The notes under the pieces are model-generated. The model saw nothing but the letters and a program-made list of their open reading frames with translations, had not been told where the DNA came from and ran no database searches. From Tetrahymena elliotti 4EA (taxonomy: Eukaryota; Ciliophora; Oligohymenophorea; Hymenostomatida; Tetrahymenidae), in assembly GCA_000231825.2 (NCBI GenBank), contig JH720323.1, positions 337,825 through 401,824 of the forward strand: a DNA stretch of 64,000 bases, written 5' to 3'. How positions within the stretch are numbered: the stretch's first letter is position 1; each line of letters opens with the position of its first letter. The translations under genes were made by a program, and so were the position numbers. Positions 51,557-63,905 of this stretch are shown piece after piece.

Positions 51557-52158
51557 TAGACATCCAAGCTTACCATAGTAGAAAATTAAAGAAAAAAGGA
51601 GTTATTTATTACAAATAGATTTTTTACTCAAGTAAAAAACATAAATTTAGCGATATTAAGGCAGATTTCACTGAATCTATTTTATCTAATCAACTTAACT
51701 TAATTTGAGTTAATTTTTCTAAGTCAATTTAGGAATTATCAAAGAATTTTATTATCTATTATTTAAATTATTTCTTTTGTTTACAGATATCACAAAAAAT
51801 AAGGCTTTTTATAATTATGCAAAATATTTATTCTTATTGTTTAGATTTAACAAAAATAATTAACTAATTATTTTTTATTTGAATGGTTGATTTATTAATT
51901 CATTCTTTATTTTTCTTTGTTCAATTCATTCTTTGTTTGCTTCTTTGTCCAACCAACTTCAAATTTTTGCAAATTTTACTTTTAAAAATCAACGAATTAA
52001 ATGAACCAATAATATTTAGTATTACAAATTGTATTTCGCAAAAATCTATGGTTGAGTAGAGAGAGAGATATTTTATTAAAGATTAATCAAAGTTATTATA
52101 ATTAATACTCTATTAAGAAAAATAGATATAAAAACAAGTTAAATATTCATTTATCAAG
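51557..52158. other. Intergenic region, 0.6 kb
   Basis: 3' UTR of the TTLL-like gene and promoter of the TPR gene. If the alternative last-exon frame is used, coding could run to about 51,709. A short direct repeat of TTCATTCTTT(A/G)TTT occurs near 51900-51940. Nothing else seen. Confidence 0.55.
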
Positions 52159-55100
52159 ATGAATAAAGTTGCCATTAATAATAGTTAGAATAAAGATCAT
52201 TTTTCACGATAGTCTCCAAGTAAGAGCAAGACTGTTTAAATTAACTATGGGGATAGCTATCACTTTTAAAACTAAGTCAAACGATAATCCTCTAGTCATA
52301 AACGTTTAAGCCCATTTTAAAAGACTTTTGATAGTCCTTAGAAATTCAAAGTTAATAATTAAAATTTATAGTAAAAACCCTAGCAATTAAAGGCTACAAA
52401 AAAGGATTACGATTCTCCTGATAAGGAAGAAAACCATAAAAGAGTTTTAAATAAATAGAATAGCCTAAATTTATCATAATGTAGCCTTAGTCAGAATGGC
52501 TAAGATCTAAGTAAAAGAAAAATAGAAGGAAATTCAAGCATGGTTCATTTTGATCCTTTAATCAATTAAAAGTCTCCACGAGCAGTTGGTTAGACTCCTA
52601 AATTCTTTTCAAATGGGAAATCTATTCAAATTAGCACAATAAATTCTATTCCTAACATTAGTTGGAGTTAGGCTAATTGGACAGGAACAGACTTTGAGAG
52701 TTAAATATTCGGTCCTATTAAAAAAGTATATTTTTTATTCTTTCATTTTTTCAAAGAAAAAAGAATAGAAAAATAAATAATGGTGTCAATCTATTATAAA
52801 AATGCTCTCATATAATTATTAAAATATATTAAGATGATAAAAATATTCACCTCAAGCAAATTTAATTTTTATTTAATTTATTAATAGAAGCAATAGGATT
52901 AAGAGAGCGAAAACATGATTAAATTATGCTCAAAACAACTTGAAAAAGACCCTACAAACCTTAAAATTTACTAAAAAAGAGTTTAGCTATATTATAAAGC
53001 AGGCGATTATGATAATTTTTTCAAAGATTCTTCATATATTTTAAATAGAGACCCAAAAAATGCATTAGTTATGTTTTTAAGAGGTAATGTTCTAATGTAA
53101 AAAGGAGAGATAGAAAAGGCTATTGCTGATTTTGAAAAAGTGCTCAGTATCGACCCAGACAATGTAAATGCAGCTCTTGCTAGAGCTTCTTGCTGGAATA
53201 TAAAGGTAAATAATTTGGGTTATAATAAATTTAGAATAATCGAGATAATCTTAAAATTAATCTTACTTTTTATTAACTAATTTTAACAAAATGTATTAAC
53301 CACGTAGATTTATTTAGATTATTCTGATTAATTTTAATAATAAGAAATAATATGAATTTTATATAATAAAAAGGGTGAATACATTAAGGCTATAGATTAA
53401 TATGAAGATGCTCTTGAAAAAGACATTGAAAAAACATCAATGCTCAATCTCTCTATCAATTTAAAAAGAAATTTTAAAAGCACCACAAGCTCTCAAACAT
53501 GTCATTTAGATCGCTTGGAAAAAGAAGAACTTTAATTTGGAAGTGAATAAAAATTATATTAATTCAATAGCCCATTTTTAGAGGTTAAAAAACTATAAAG
53601 CTAAGTAGTTGGCTCTAAAAGTGAAAACCCATATTAAAATTTATAAAGAAGTCAATCAGATTAAGTAAAGAAGGAAGAAAAAAATATCAATATAGGCTAG
53701 TAAGTTAAATCATTTAATGGTAGTGAGTGCTAATCACCTATCATACAGAATAAGTCGAATTAAATAATATAATAATCAGTATTTGGTAAAGTAAAGTTAA
53801 GCAACAATACTGAATAATAAGATATCTCAAAATAGACAAACAACACAGACAGTGAGGAAAAAATTAATGAACAAGCAAACTTTTATTTTACCAAAGGATT
53901 CTGTGCGAGATAGAGAAAAGATTATTGGAAAGCAATTGAACTTTATTCTCATGCACTCTCTCTCAAGCCAGATTTCTTAAAAGTAAATTTTTATGATTAA
54001 ATATTTGTTCATTATTGAATGAATTATTTTTGATATTAAGCTTACTTAGTCTCTTTAAATCAAAGAAAAATAAGCTTTTAGCAAAAATAGATCTATTAAA
54101 TTTATTTCTAATTTTAATTTTATTAAATTAATTAAAAAAATAGGCAGTATTTAATAGAGGATTTTTATTTGATAAATTGGATTAATATGAAAAAGCTTGT
54201 GAAGACTATACTCGTTCTATATAAATAGATTAAAAGTGCTCTTTTGCCTACTTTAATAGAGGCATTAGTTTTAATAAATTGAAGAGGTATGAAGATGCTC
54301 TTTCAGATTTTACCAAGGCCATCGAATTAGACAATACCAATAGTGATTTCTACTTAAATAGAGCTAATACATATCAAAAACTAGATATGCATAAAGAAGC
54401 TATAAAAGATTACACTTCTTGTATTGATTTTTAAACAAGTAAATTGCCTTCTGTCCTCATCTCAAGAGCTATGAGCTATGAAAAAAATAGTGAAATAGAA
54501 AGAGCTAAACACGATTATTAAAGAGCAATAGATATTGGAACTAATTAGCCTTAAATTTGCTATAGTAGATTGGCAACAATATTTTTCTAAGGAAATAACT
54601 ACTAGTAAGCCCTAACACTTTATAACAAGTAAAATACAATAAATTAAGCTCTTATTTTTGTTAAAGAGATCAAATTTATTTATTTTTTTTTATCTGACAT
54701 TAGTAGCTTTTTTCTACTTACCTTAATTGTGTTTTTAATTACTTCTCTTTTATAAATTCTCTCTTTATTAAATTATCAATAGATCACTAGAATTAGAGCC
54801 AAATAGCATTTATTGTTTAGCTAAGAGAGCCTAACTATATATTAAATTAGAGTTATATAAGCTAGCAAGCGAAGATTTAACTGCTGCTATAAATATTAAA
54901 GATGATATAGATGCCCTCTATTACTATCGTGGCAAGGCTTTTAAGTAAATGGGTAAATTAATAGAATCCACAGAAGATCTCCTTCGGGCATCTAATCTTA
55001 ACCCTAAAGATCCCAACATCTTCCGTTTATTGAGGTAAAAATAAAAAATTCATTTCAATTTAAAGAATGATAATAATTTAAAATTAAAAAATAGTAAAAA

Positions 55101-55596
55101 TATGTTAGACTTAGATTAGTATGAAGATTCCATCAATTACATAAATAAAGAAATTGAAATTATAGGAAAGTCTAAATAGTCTATATTCAACAGAGCTTTT
55201 TGCTACAATAAATTAAATAAATTTGAAGAAGCTGAAAAAGATCTTCAGGAATTACTATAAGAAGATAAAGATAACATAAAATTATAAAAAAGCATAAGCA
55301 TTTGCTTGCTAAATCTTAAAAAATATGAAGAAGTAAATTTTTATTAATTTAATAAACTTATCTCAAATTTATTTTAAAATATAGGCCATAGTGTATCTAA
55401 ATGCAGTAATTCAAAAAGTAAATAAACCTGAAGTTTCAGAGTTTTATAAATACAGGTCAGATTGTTTCTTACAGTAAATATTTAATTAAAATATTTAAAC
55501 ATTTTTAATGAATTATTCTCATAAATAAGCTTACAGAATAAATAAAAAGCAGAGGAAGATTTAATAATGTACTAAAAAACAAAGAATTAGAATTGA
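52159..55596 (+). CDS. Tetratricopeptide-repeat (TPR) protein
   Basis: Plus strand, ATG 52159-52161, stop near TGA 55594-55596, with about eight introns (for example from ~52728 to ~52889, and near 53.2, 54.0, 54.6, 55.05, 55.35 and 55.5 kb). The first ~190 residues are Ser/Lys/Gln-rich without a fold. Then come many TPR units with the canonical pattern, such as MQKGEIEKAIADFEKVLSID, RKDYWKAIELYSHALSL, DQYEKACEDYTRSIQID, KRYEDALSDFTKAIELD and HKEAIKDYTSCIDF. They continue after each intron (ELYKLASEDLTAAINI, NKFEEAEKDLQELL). A Gln/Asn-rich linker of ~150 residues splits the first TPRs from the main array. TPR arrays are peptide-binding scaffolds; in ciliates many serve cilia or chaperone complexes, but no partner can be named. 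No catalytic domain seen. Confidence 0.88.
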
Positions 55597-56041
55597 TAGA
55601 AAGTTGATATTTTAATAATTTTAAATTTTATAAATAACATACTAAACAAATAATTTATAAAGATAAATGTAAATTTACCTTCAAAATTAAAAAAATGAAA
55701 ATAAAAAAGCTAAGTTTCTAAAAAAATTTATCAGCCATAATTGTCTAACCTACTAACTAAAAAATAAATTATGCTCTATATAAAAACTAAATTAAACTAA
55801 ATTTTCCTATTAAATAAATCTAAAAGTCATTTTGTAAAAATATGTAATCGTTTATGTTTTATAAATCTATATTTCATTCTTAATCATTTCAATAATTACA
55901 AAAAAATATTTTATTTTTTAAATATTTTTTTTATTTTAAATAAAATTTTAATTTATTCAAAGCAATTTTTTTGAATTTAACTATTTAAAGTAAGAAAAAA
56001 TAGTTATTATCAATAACACTTTGATATATTGGATAGTAGGC

Positions 56042-56480
56042 AATTAAAGTTTCTAGGAAGTTAGAATTTATCTATTTTAAAATTTAATCAATACAAAATA
56101 TATGGATAATAAATTCTATCAGAAGAATTATTCTTAACTTATTGTAATTTATCAAAAAATAATAATAGTGAAGTGAATACTTAAAACAATTATCAAATAA
56201 TGAATTAAGAGATTACCATTTGTATTATTAGTTTTATGATTTGTTATTAAAAGAATAGAAAAATTTTAATTAAAATAAAGAGAGAATTCTTGAAAATTTA
56301 AAAACAGGAAATCAATAAATTATTTTATCTCATTTTTGTATCTTTTTTTTTAGTGTGATAAATTTTAACAATTACCAACAAGAATATTATAGAAAAAATT
56401 TTAATAAAAAATATATTTTAGATTTACATAAATAATATGAGTAGTATCCATATTGATGGGTAGTAAGTAGGGTATATAAG
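56042..56480 (+). repeat. Diverged duplication, copy 1
   Basis: Three blocks match copy 2 in the same order and similar spacing: 56042-56085 (AAAGTTTCTAGGAAGTTAGA and following), about 56349-56380 (TTTTAGTGTG...TTTTAA) and about 56441-56466 (AGTAGTATCCATATTGATGG). Between the blocks similarity is weak. Confidence 0.7.
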
Positions 56481-56812
56481 AAACAAAAAAGATTAGAATA
56501 TATTACTTTTTGATAAACTAAATTTCACTACATTTTTCTTTCATTTAAATTTAAAATTCATTTGGTAAATTATATAATTTTTTTATTTTTTCTAAGTCTA
56601 TTTTTCTTCCTTCACCATTTTTATAGATAAATAAAAATACAATTCTCTTTTTATTGGTTTTTTAATTATAAATAAAATTATTTTTTTCTCTTTGAAATCA
56701 ACTTACTTATTTTCAATAGAAAGGATATCATTAAGTTTACATTTTTTCTTGAGAGATATTATAACAAAAATTTATTAAAATATGTTCAATTTTGATTACT
56801 GTAGAAATATAA

Positions 56813-57290
56813 TAGTTAAAGTTTCTATGAAGTTGTAATTTATCTATTTTAAAATTATTAAAAAATAAATAGATTATAAATTTTTAGACTAATTCTCTTA
56901 ATTTATAATAACTTACCAATAGATTATAGCAGGTCAATTTGATAAACTATTATCTAATCTCAAATTTAAAAAATTTTTTGAAATAATTATCAGAGTTTTT
57001 TCCTTTTAATTTATAAAAATGAAAAATCATTTTAAAAATAAAATGAACTGAATATTTATTTAATAATACATTTAATTAATAATAGAAAAAATTTAAATTC
57101 ATTAATTATTATTAAATTTTTTTCCATCTTGATTGATTATGATTATCACTGTTTTTTAGTGTGTATAAAATTTAATTAATTATCCAGGAAAATTAAGATT
57201 AAAAGAAAATTGTTCTAAAAAAGATATTTTGTTTCTAATGTATTTGATTAATATTAGTATCCACATCAATGAGTAATAATTTCGCATATT
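56813..57290 (+). repeat. Diverged duplication, copy 2
   Basis: Blocks at 56813-56857 (AAAGTTTCTATGAAGTTGTA and following), about 57151-57185 and about 57254-57279 (TTAGTATCCACATCAATGAG) match copy 1. The first block has roughly nine in ten bases the same. Unit-to-unit offset is about 770-810 bases. Confidence 0.7.
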
Positions 57291-57378
57291 TATATCTTAC
57301 TTTCTATTTAATCTATTTGTTTTTTTAAAATATAAAAAATTTATTAAATCAAATATTGTAAAAAAAAAAAATTAAGAA

Positions 57379-59800
57379 ATGCAACACTCAAAAGGTTTTA
57401 ATTTAGAAGAAGAGTATAAGAAGTATAAGAATGTACTAAAGGGTGCAAAGGAAGGAGAAGTCGTTACCCGTTTCCCTCCTGAGCCCTCTGGTTACTTGCA
57501 TATTGGACACGCAAAGGCTGCCTTGATCAACTATCATTATTCATAAATTTATAAAGGTAGAATGATCTTCAGAATCGATGATACAAATGTCGAAAAAGAA
57601 AAAGTAAATAAAATGATTAGTTCAGTGAAGAAAAACAAATATTTTACTTTATAAATATATAGCAGGATTTTAAAATATTCATTAATTTATTAAGTACTTA
57701 TCATGTTTATTTTGAAATTAAACTATTTTAAATTTAATTAGGACGAGTATGTTAACTCAATTATTGAAGATTTAAAAACTTTAGGAGTTAAATGGCATGG
57801 TGATATCACCCATACTTCAGATTACTTCGATTATTTAATTGAAAAGGCTGAAGAATTAATCAAAGAAGGAAAGGCTTACTGCGATCCTACTCCAGTAGAC
57901 TAAATGAGAGACGAAAGATTAAAGATGGTAGAAAGTACCTATCGTTCCACTACCCCTGAAGAAAACCTCAAAATTTTCAGAGCTATGTGTGTAATAAATT
58001 AAATTTAAAGCCCTAATATAGCATCTTTATAAAATTTAATTTATTTATAAATTAGCAAGGACCCATTGATGGTGTTGAAGAAGTTAAGAATGCTGATGAT
58101 TACTGCTTGCGTGCTAAAATCGATATGAAGAGTCCTAATGGTTCTTTAAGAGATCCTGTTTTATTCAGAGTCAATGTTAAGCCTCATCATCGTACTGGCA
58201 CTAAGTACAGAGTAATTAAATTAGTTTATTAAGTTTTAGAATAAATCCATTTTGTTTTAAATTTCTAATAGTGTTACCCTACTTATGATTTCTGTTGTCC
58301 TCTTGTTGACAGCAAGGAAGGAGTTACTCATGCTATGAGAAGTAATGAATATTCTGACAGAATTCCCTAATACAACTGGGTTCTCTAAGCTTGCAAAGTT
58401 AGACCTGTTACAATTTTCGAATTCAGTAGATTAAACTTATAATATACTTTACTTTCTAAGAGAAAGCTCTAAGACTTTGTTGATAAGGGTGTTGTTGAAG
58501 GATGGGATGATCCTCGTTTCCCTACTGTTAAGGTAAATAAAATATTATTCAGAACTTAACTTTGTTCAAAAATAAATTCAGCAATTAAAAGTAATAAAAT
58601 AAATGGATAATAAAAATTTTATAGGCTAAGAATTTATAAATAGAAATGGCAAGTTATTTTAATATTCTAATATGAAAAAGTTAATTTTATTCAAAAAACC
58701 CTCCTTTTTATAATTTATTTGCAAAAATATAATTTGAGGAAAAAAAATGTTTAAATAAGTAAATTTATAATTTTTAAATAGGGTATAATTAGAAAGGGTT
58801 TGACAGTTGAAGCTTTAACTGAATTTATGTTGGCCTAAGGTCCTTCTAAGAATACTAATTTGATGGAATGGGATAAGATTTGGTCAATCAACAAGTCTAT
58901 TATTGATCCTTTATCAGGTAGATTCTCAGCTCTTTCTAGTAAGAATATTTCTACTGTTGAAGTTATTAATGTTCCTGCTGGACACGTTGAGCCTGTTGAA
59001 GCTCCCATTCATCCTAAGGTGAATATAAATTAATGGTTAAAAAATTAATGAATGATTTTTAAAAAATAGGAAGACCTTGGTAAGAAAATTATTTTCTAAA
59101 CCAGCAAACTTTTGATTGATTATGATGATGCTGCTGCTCTTGAAAAAGGTAATATTGTATTCAATCAATATTATTTTTTTAATTTCTTTTTTTTTAGACC
59201 AAATTGTTACATTCATGAAGTGGGGTAACTTCAAGATTGTTGAAGTAGTTAAGCTTGAAGCTGGACCTATTGTTGTGAAGGCTGAATTCCTCCCTGATAA
59301 CAAGGACTTTAAGAAGACTGTTAAGCTTAACTGGATTGCTGATATTGACACTGTATTGAAAATAATTTTTTACTTAATTTTTAATTTTAAATCAATAAAA
59401 TATTTAAAGGTTAAACTCACTTTAGTTGAATATGACCATTTACTCAGAGAAAAGAAGTTATTAGACGAAAAGGAAATGGCCTTCGAAAAGCAATTAAACG
59501 AAGTTACTAAGTATGTTACTGAAGCTGTTGGTGAAACTGCTCTTAAGGATCTTAAGCTCCGTAAAATATAATTAGTTTATTTTTTAAAAGTAAAATTAAA
59601 AATTATTAGACCAATATGTCTAACTTGAAAGAAGAGGATACTACAAGGTAGATAAAATCAATGAAGTTGATGGATAAAAGATTGCTGAATTAATTTATGT
59701 TCCTGATGGCAAAACTAAGGTTGTCGTAAGACATATTAATAAATTATCAAAATAGACATTAAATTCTTTTATTTGTAAATTTAATTAATAGGGTAAGTGA
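57379..59800 (+). CDS. Glutamyl-tRNA synthetase, cytosolic eukaryotic type (545 aa)
   Basis: Ten exons in phase: 57379-57603, 57742-57990, 58056-58211, 58272-58532, 58782-59018, 59070-59148, 59198-59352, 59410-59560, 59610-59725 and 59792-59800. Class I signature HIGH is at residues 41-44 ([20 protein letters not shown]); the KMSKS-type loop reads LLSKRKLQDFV near 272. [35 protein letters not shown] and [13 protein letters not shown] are those of eukaryotic GluRS rather than GlnRS. The C-terminal beta-barrel anticodon part ends [20 protein letters not shown] and VVGK. The enzyme charges tRNA-Glu with glutamate in the cytosol. It lacks the N-terminal GST-like extension of yeast and animal enzymes. 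Codons are strongly biased to C-ending and GGA/AAG forms, as expected for high expression. Confidence 0.95.
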
Positions 59801-60874
59801 TCAGCAAGATAGATTAGAGAGGAAAAAGTACAAATCAGCTCAAAAATTATTTAAACATTCATATAAAATTATTTAGTATCTACTTGATGATGTTTTTTAT
59901 TTTTTGTAAAATGCTTAAAGATTTAAATTAAGTTAATAAATATTTATTTTTTAATTTTTAGCACCTCATTTTTGTTTGTATAAAGTTAAAAATTAAAAAA
60001 ATATGATAATTATCTTTAAAATGATAAAAATTTATTAGATAAGCAAACTAATTAATTTAAAATCAAAATTTGTTACTTTTACCTAATTTTTAAAAAATTA
60101 AATTTAATTTAAATATTTAAAATTAAACTTTATGCAATATTAAATAATTTCGCAATCCAATTTTAATTTTAACCTTATCATAAAAAATTTGATAATTTGC
60201 ATTTATGAAATACCCAGTTTTAGTTTTAGGGGTTGGTTACTTCAAAAATTATTTTTATCAATTTATTTATGTATTTTATTTAAAATTCTTTAATGTTTTT
60301 AAAATGATCAATGTATGTCATTAATAATTTAAGACACAAAATGATATCATATGTTAAATTAATTTAAACTTTCATTTATTATGAATGGGATTTGTAAACT
60401 ATGCGATACTGTTAATTATTTTATTTTACAAATTATAAAAATCAATTTTATGAGTAAAAAATAAATTCAAAATGAAATATAGTTACTTTAGAAATAATTT
60501 ATTTTAAGAGTTTAAGTTAAGAAAATTGTAAGCAGCTTGTTTGTTAAAATAAGAAAGTATTTACAAAATAATTAATTTATGATCACATTTTTTGTAACAA
60601 GACCTGATATTAGTGTAAAAAATCTTAATCATTTGGTATTAATTAGTTGTTTTTCTCTGAAATTTTTTGATTCCAATTATTGATTTATTTATTTTTTATG
60701 ATCAATAATCCCTTATCATAAAGAAATAAAATCGAGATAGATTCTTTCTAAATTGCTTCGCTATCTAAAATTTGAGAGCATATCAAATATTATTCCTTTA
60801 CAATCAGAAAGAACTTTTATATATTAAAATACCTATATTAAAAATAGTAAAGGAGACATATAAAATAATAAACA
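59801..60874. other. Intergenic region, 1.1 kb
   Basis: AT-rich spacer between two plus-strand genes. A small frame at about 60206 (MKYPVLVLGVGYF) and a single GGGGTTGG string lie here; neither has further support. Confidence 0.55.
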
Positions 60875-63634
60875 ATGCAAATTAATTTGCTAAAATATTA
60901 GGATGATATCATAAATAATCAAAATTAATATGGTTTCGAGCTTTAGTATGTTGGAAATCAGCCAGCTACCCCTATGAGTGAGAAAAAATAGAGATTATCT
61001 GTTGCTTTATTGCAGACTAAAAGAAAAGTTACTGCTTTAGAATCGTTGACATTCTAAAAAGTAGGTGGTAGCTCTACTAATATAAAACCTTCAAGCACTG
61101 GTAACTAGTCCTACCAATCTAGCATTATTTCAGATGATTAATTCTATGATGCTTAATCTAATTTTGGGAACTTTGCTGATAATATAAGCAATGTTGGAAG
61201 CAATTACAAAAGATAATAAAAAAATAAAAATAATTAAGATTAGTAGGAATTTGATAAAGATTAAAATTCTTAGTCAAGCGATTCTGATGAAAGTTTCTAT
61301 ACAGCTCGCTCTGATTCACCAGATATTCATTATGAACGTGTTAAATAAGATTTTTTAAGTAATATTTCTAAAAAATCTATCAGTGGATTGACAAGTCCTA
61401 ACTTGCAAAGACTTCCATAAAGTAGTACAGAGTAAAAGGTTACAGCAGCTAATATATTTAATTGCTAAGAATAAGATTTTAGTCAAAATAGCCAATAAAA
61501 AAATACAAGAGAGAGCAGATCTCCAAGTATAGAATAATATAGTAAGCAAAGAAGAAAATCATCATCTTTAGATAATACTAATAAAGACAAGTTTAGCATC
61601 ATGCAGATTATCAATTTTGTTTCTGCTGATTAAAAAGAAGATTTACCACAAATAGAAGAAGAGACTAACTCTTCCTTCTCTAATTCAATCCAAAGCAGAA
61701 TGTTTTCTAAAACACCTTTAGATGATAGTTAAGTAGGATAATCTAATAAGCTAAATTTGTATAGGTCTTCTTGCATCAACTAATTCAACAATAAAAGCAT
61801 GTAATTATTATTACATCTATTTAAATAAGCATTCTAAAAAAATATTTTCTTGGATTAAATAATAAACATATTTTTAGAGTAAACAATCCAAACAAATTTT
61901 AATTCAAACTAAATTTATAAATTAATATAATCAATAAGTGGTTCATTAAGAAATATTCAAAGCAAAATGAATTTTATGAAAAAAATCAATCAAATACTTG
62001 CTAAATTTCTGAATTTTTTTCTATCAGTAAGTTCATACAATAGAATTGCAGGAAAGCAAAACAAAATGAATTTTCTGAAAACATAAAACTAAGATAATTA
62101 ACTTTTAAACGATTGAATCTAAATAAAGCAAATAGCTTTTAAAAAATAATTTTAGGGTTAGCAAATTGCAAATAATAAAGTAAACCTTAAAATTTAAATT
62201 TTGGATCTTCTCAAATATCTTTACATTATTTTTGATTAAAAAAGATCCAAAAAAAACTTTACAAAATTGATTTGAAAATTTACAATTGAATTAAAGTTAC
62301 TCAGTTTAATTTAAGACTTTAATAAATAATTAGGCTTAGCCTACTGAATTTAAGTATTGAGAAAAGTTTATTACTAACTGTTTTAATTTTTTAAGAAAAT
62401 GAGTAAAATAAACATACAAAAAATTTTTAAATTTACATTGAGAAAATGTAAATTAATTTGTTTTTTTAATGATTTTAGAACTTTTAGAAGCACTGAGGAT
62501 AGCATAGACATTACTAATCAGTTAACTTAAAGCTTATACAAGGAATAAAATAGTAGCAGCATGTTAGGATTTGACTAATCTTATCAAAAAGTTCCAAAGA
62601 AGTAAAATAGAAATAGTAATGTTCCACAGTTGAGGACTACATCAAACTATTTAGATAATAGAAGAACTCTTTAATGCTTGACATAATTATAATTTCCATT
62701 ATCTATGCAAAAGAATAACTAAACAAAAGGGGAAATAGCTTAGTAGACTAAGATCATCAATTAAAATGAAAATCAAATGAATAAATAAAATAATTATTAT
62801 AGATAAGAAAAAAAGATTTAGTAAACATTTGCAGCAAACAGAATACTAGAAATAAAAAAGAATTATAGATCTCGTAATTAGGAGTAAAAAGCTTTTAAAG
62901 ATGTTACTCTTAATATCACTTATATTTTGAGTTAAGAAATATAAAAAAATAAAATATCTCTTATTTTGTTTTAGATTCTTCATATTTGGAGTCTTTTTTT
63001 AAGATACTATTTTTATTTCTTTAGTCTTTACATGATGATTGCTGATGGTTCCTATTCTTAGTATTTGCTTCCTATGATTCTCTTACCTAGATTAGTTTAT
63101 ATATTTTCTATTTACAAAGTTATATTTTCTTATTAGAATCACACTAAAAGCTATCGATAAGTTAGTTTAATATTCAATAGTGGATTTGGGTTTGATGATT
63201 ACTTTTAAATTATGAACATGAATTAGTTACTGACTTCGGACTCTTTCGAAAAGCTCACCAAAGAGAAAATTATTGCAAGATTTTAATTCATACTATGTCC
63301 TGCAGAGTTAAATATATTTACATTAAACGAAGATATAGTATCTCTGTCTAAAAGAAAAGAATTGTGGTACCTATCTAATTACATTCTGATTTCAATAGAA
63401 TATATGAGCATTTATATCATTATGATCTTTTTTTCTATTTATAATTATCAGTTTAAAAAGCAATTCCAACTCAAAGAAAATTTCACATTGAATGTATTCA
63501 CCTTCTCTTTTATTTACAACGCCATCAGTGTTATCTTATTTATTTGCTACAATCTCTACTACCTTCGTAAAGGAAATCAAAAGTTGAAAAGAGATAACTT
63601 AAGTGTTACCAGAATTAGAAAATAAACTCATTGA
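60875..63634 (+). CDS. Ser/Asn/Gln-rich protein with C-terminal membrane domain (693 aa)
   Basis: Two exons, 60875-61800 and 62479-63634, join in phase across a 678-nt intron (GTAATT...TTTTAG). The first ~500 residues are hydrophilic and Ser/Asn/Gln-rich with acidic patches (SSDSDESFYTARSDSPD) and many Ser-Pro/Arg-Ser sites that look phosphorylatable. The last ~190 residues hold about four membrane helices: HIWSLFLRYYFYFFSLYMM, YLLPMILLPRLVYIFSIY, IEYMSIYIIMIFFSIYNY and FTFSFIYNAISVILFICYN, ending in a basic tail. The frame stays open for part of the intron, where two similar short segments (KMNFMKK and KMNFLKT) occur, so an alternative or missed exon is possible. The family is not recognised; a large cytosolic N-terminal domain anchored in a membrane is clear. 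Confidence 0.78.
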
Positions 63635-63905
63635 TTAAAAATTTACCCTCTTTAGATCACTCATATTTATTTATTATTATCATCATAATTAAATTATATA
63701 TATTTATATATCTCCTTAAATATTATCCATTAATTTATTTTCTGTTCCAAGAGATCCTGATTATATTATAATTGCAAGGTTATCTTTTTTATCAATTAAT
63801 CTTGACATATTTTGGTTGTTTAGTTCAGTTTAATAACAAAAAGTATTTTGATATTTGATTTCTTTTAATTTATATCATAAACAAAAATTAATATTTTTTA
63901 AGCTA

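Larger units (their letters stand above)
55597..57378. other. Intergenic region, 1.8 kb, containing a diverged tandem duplication
   Basis: AT-rich spacer between the TPR and GluRS genes. It contains two collinear diverged copies of a ~0.45-0.5 kb unit (listed separately as repeats). Each copy can be read for ~50 codons on the plus strand with a similar peptide (SF(Y/Q)EVxIYLFQN), so they may be relics of an exon. Confidence 0.6.

Noticed and set aside
51945..51965. CCAACCAACTTC, partly like the chromosome breakage sequence
   Set aside because: Too many mismatches to the 15-bp conserved element, and no telomere or coverage break nearby.
41757..53805. A 20-base identity (GTAAAGTAAAGTTAAGCAAC) shared by 41757-41776 and 53786-53805
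   Set aside because: One copy is intergenic and the other is coding in the TPR gene; it is short and A-rich and does not extend cleanly, so chance is most likely.
60225..60240. GGGGTT string resembling the Tetrahymena telomere repeat
   Set aside because: Only one unit, not an array, and inside ordinary intergenic sequence.
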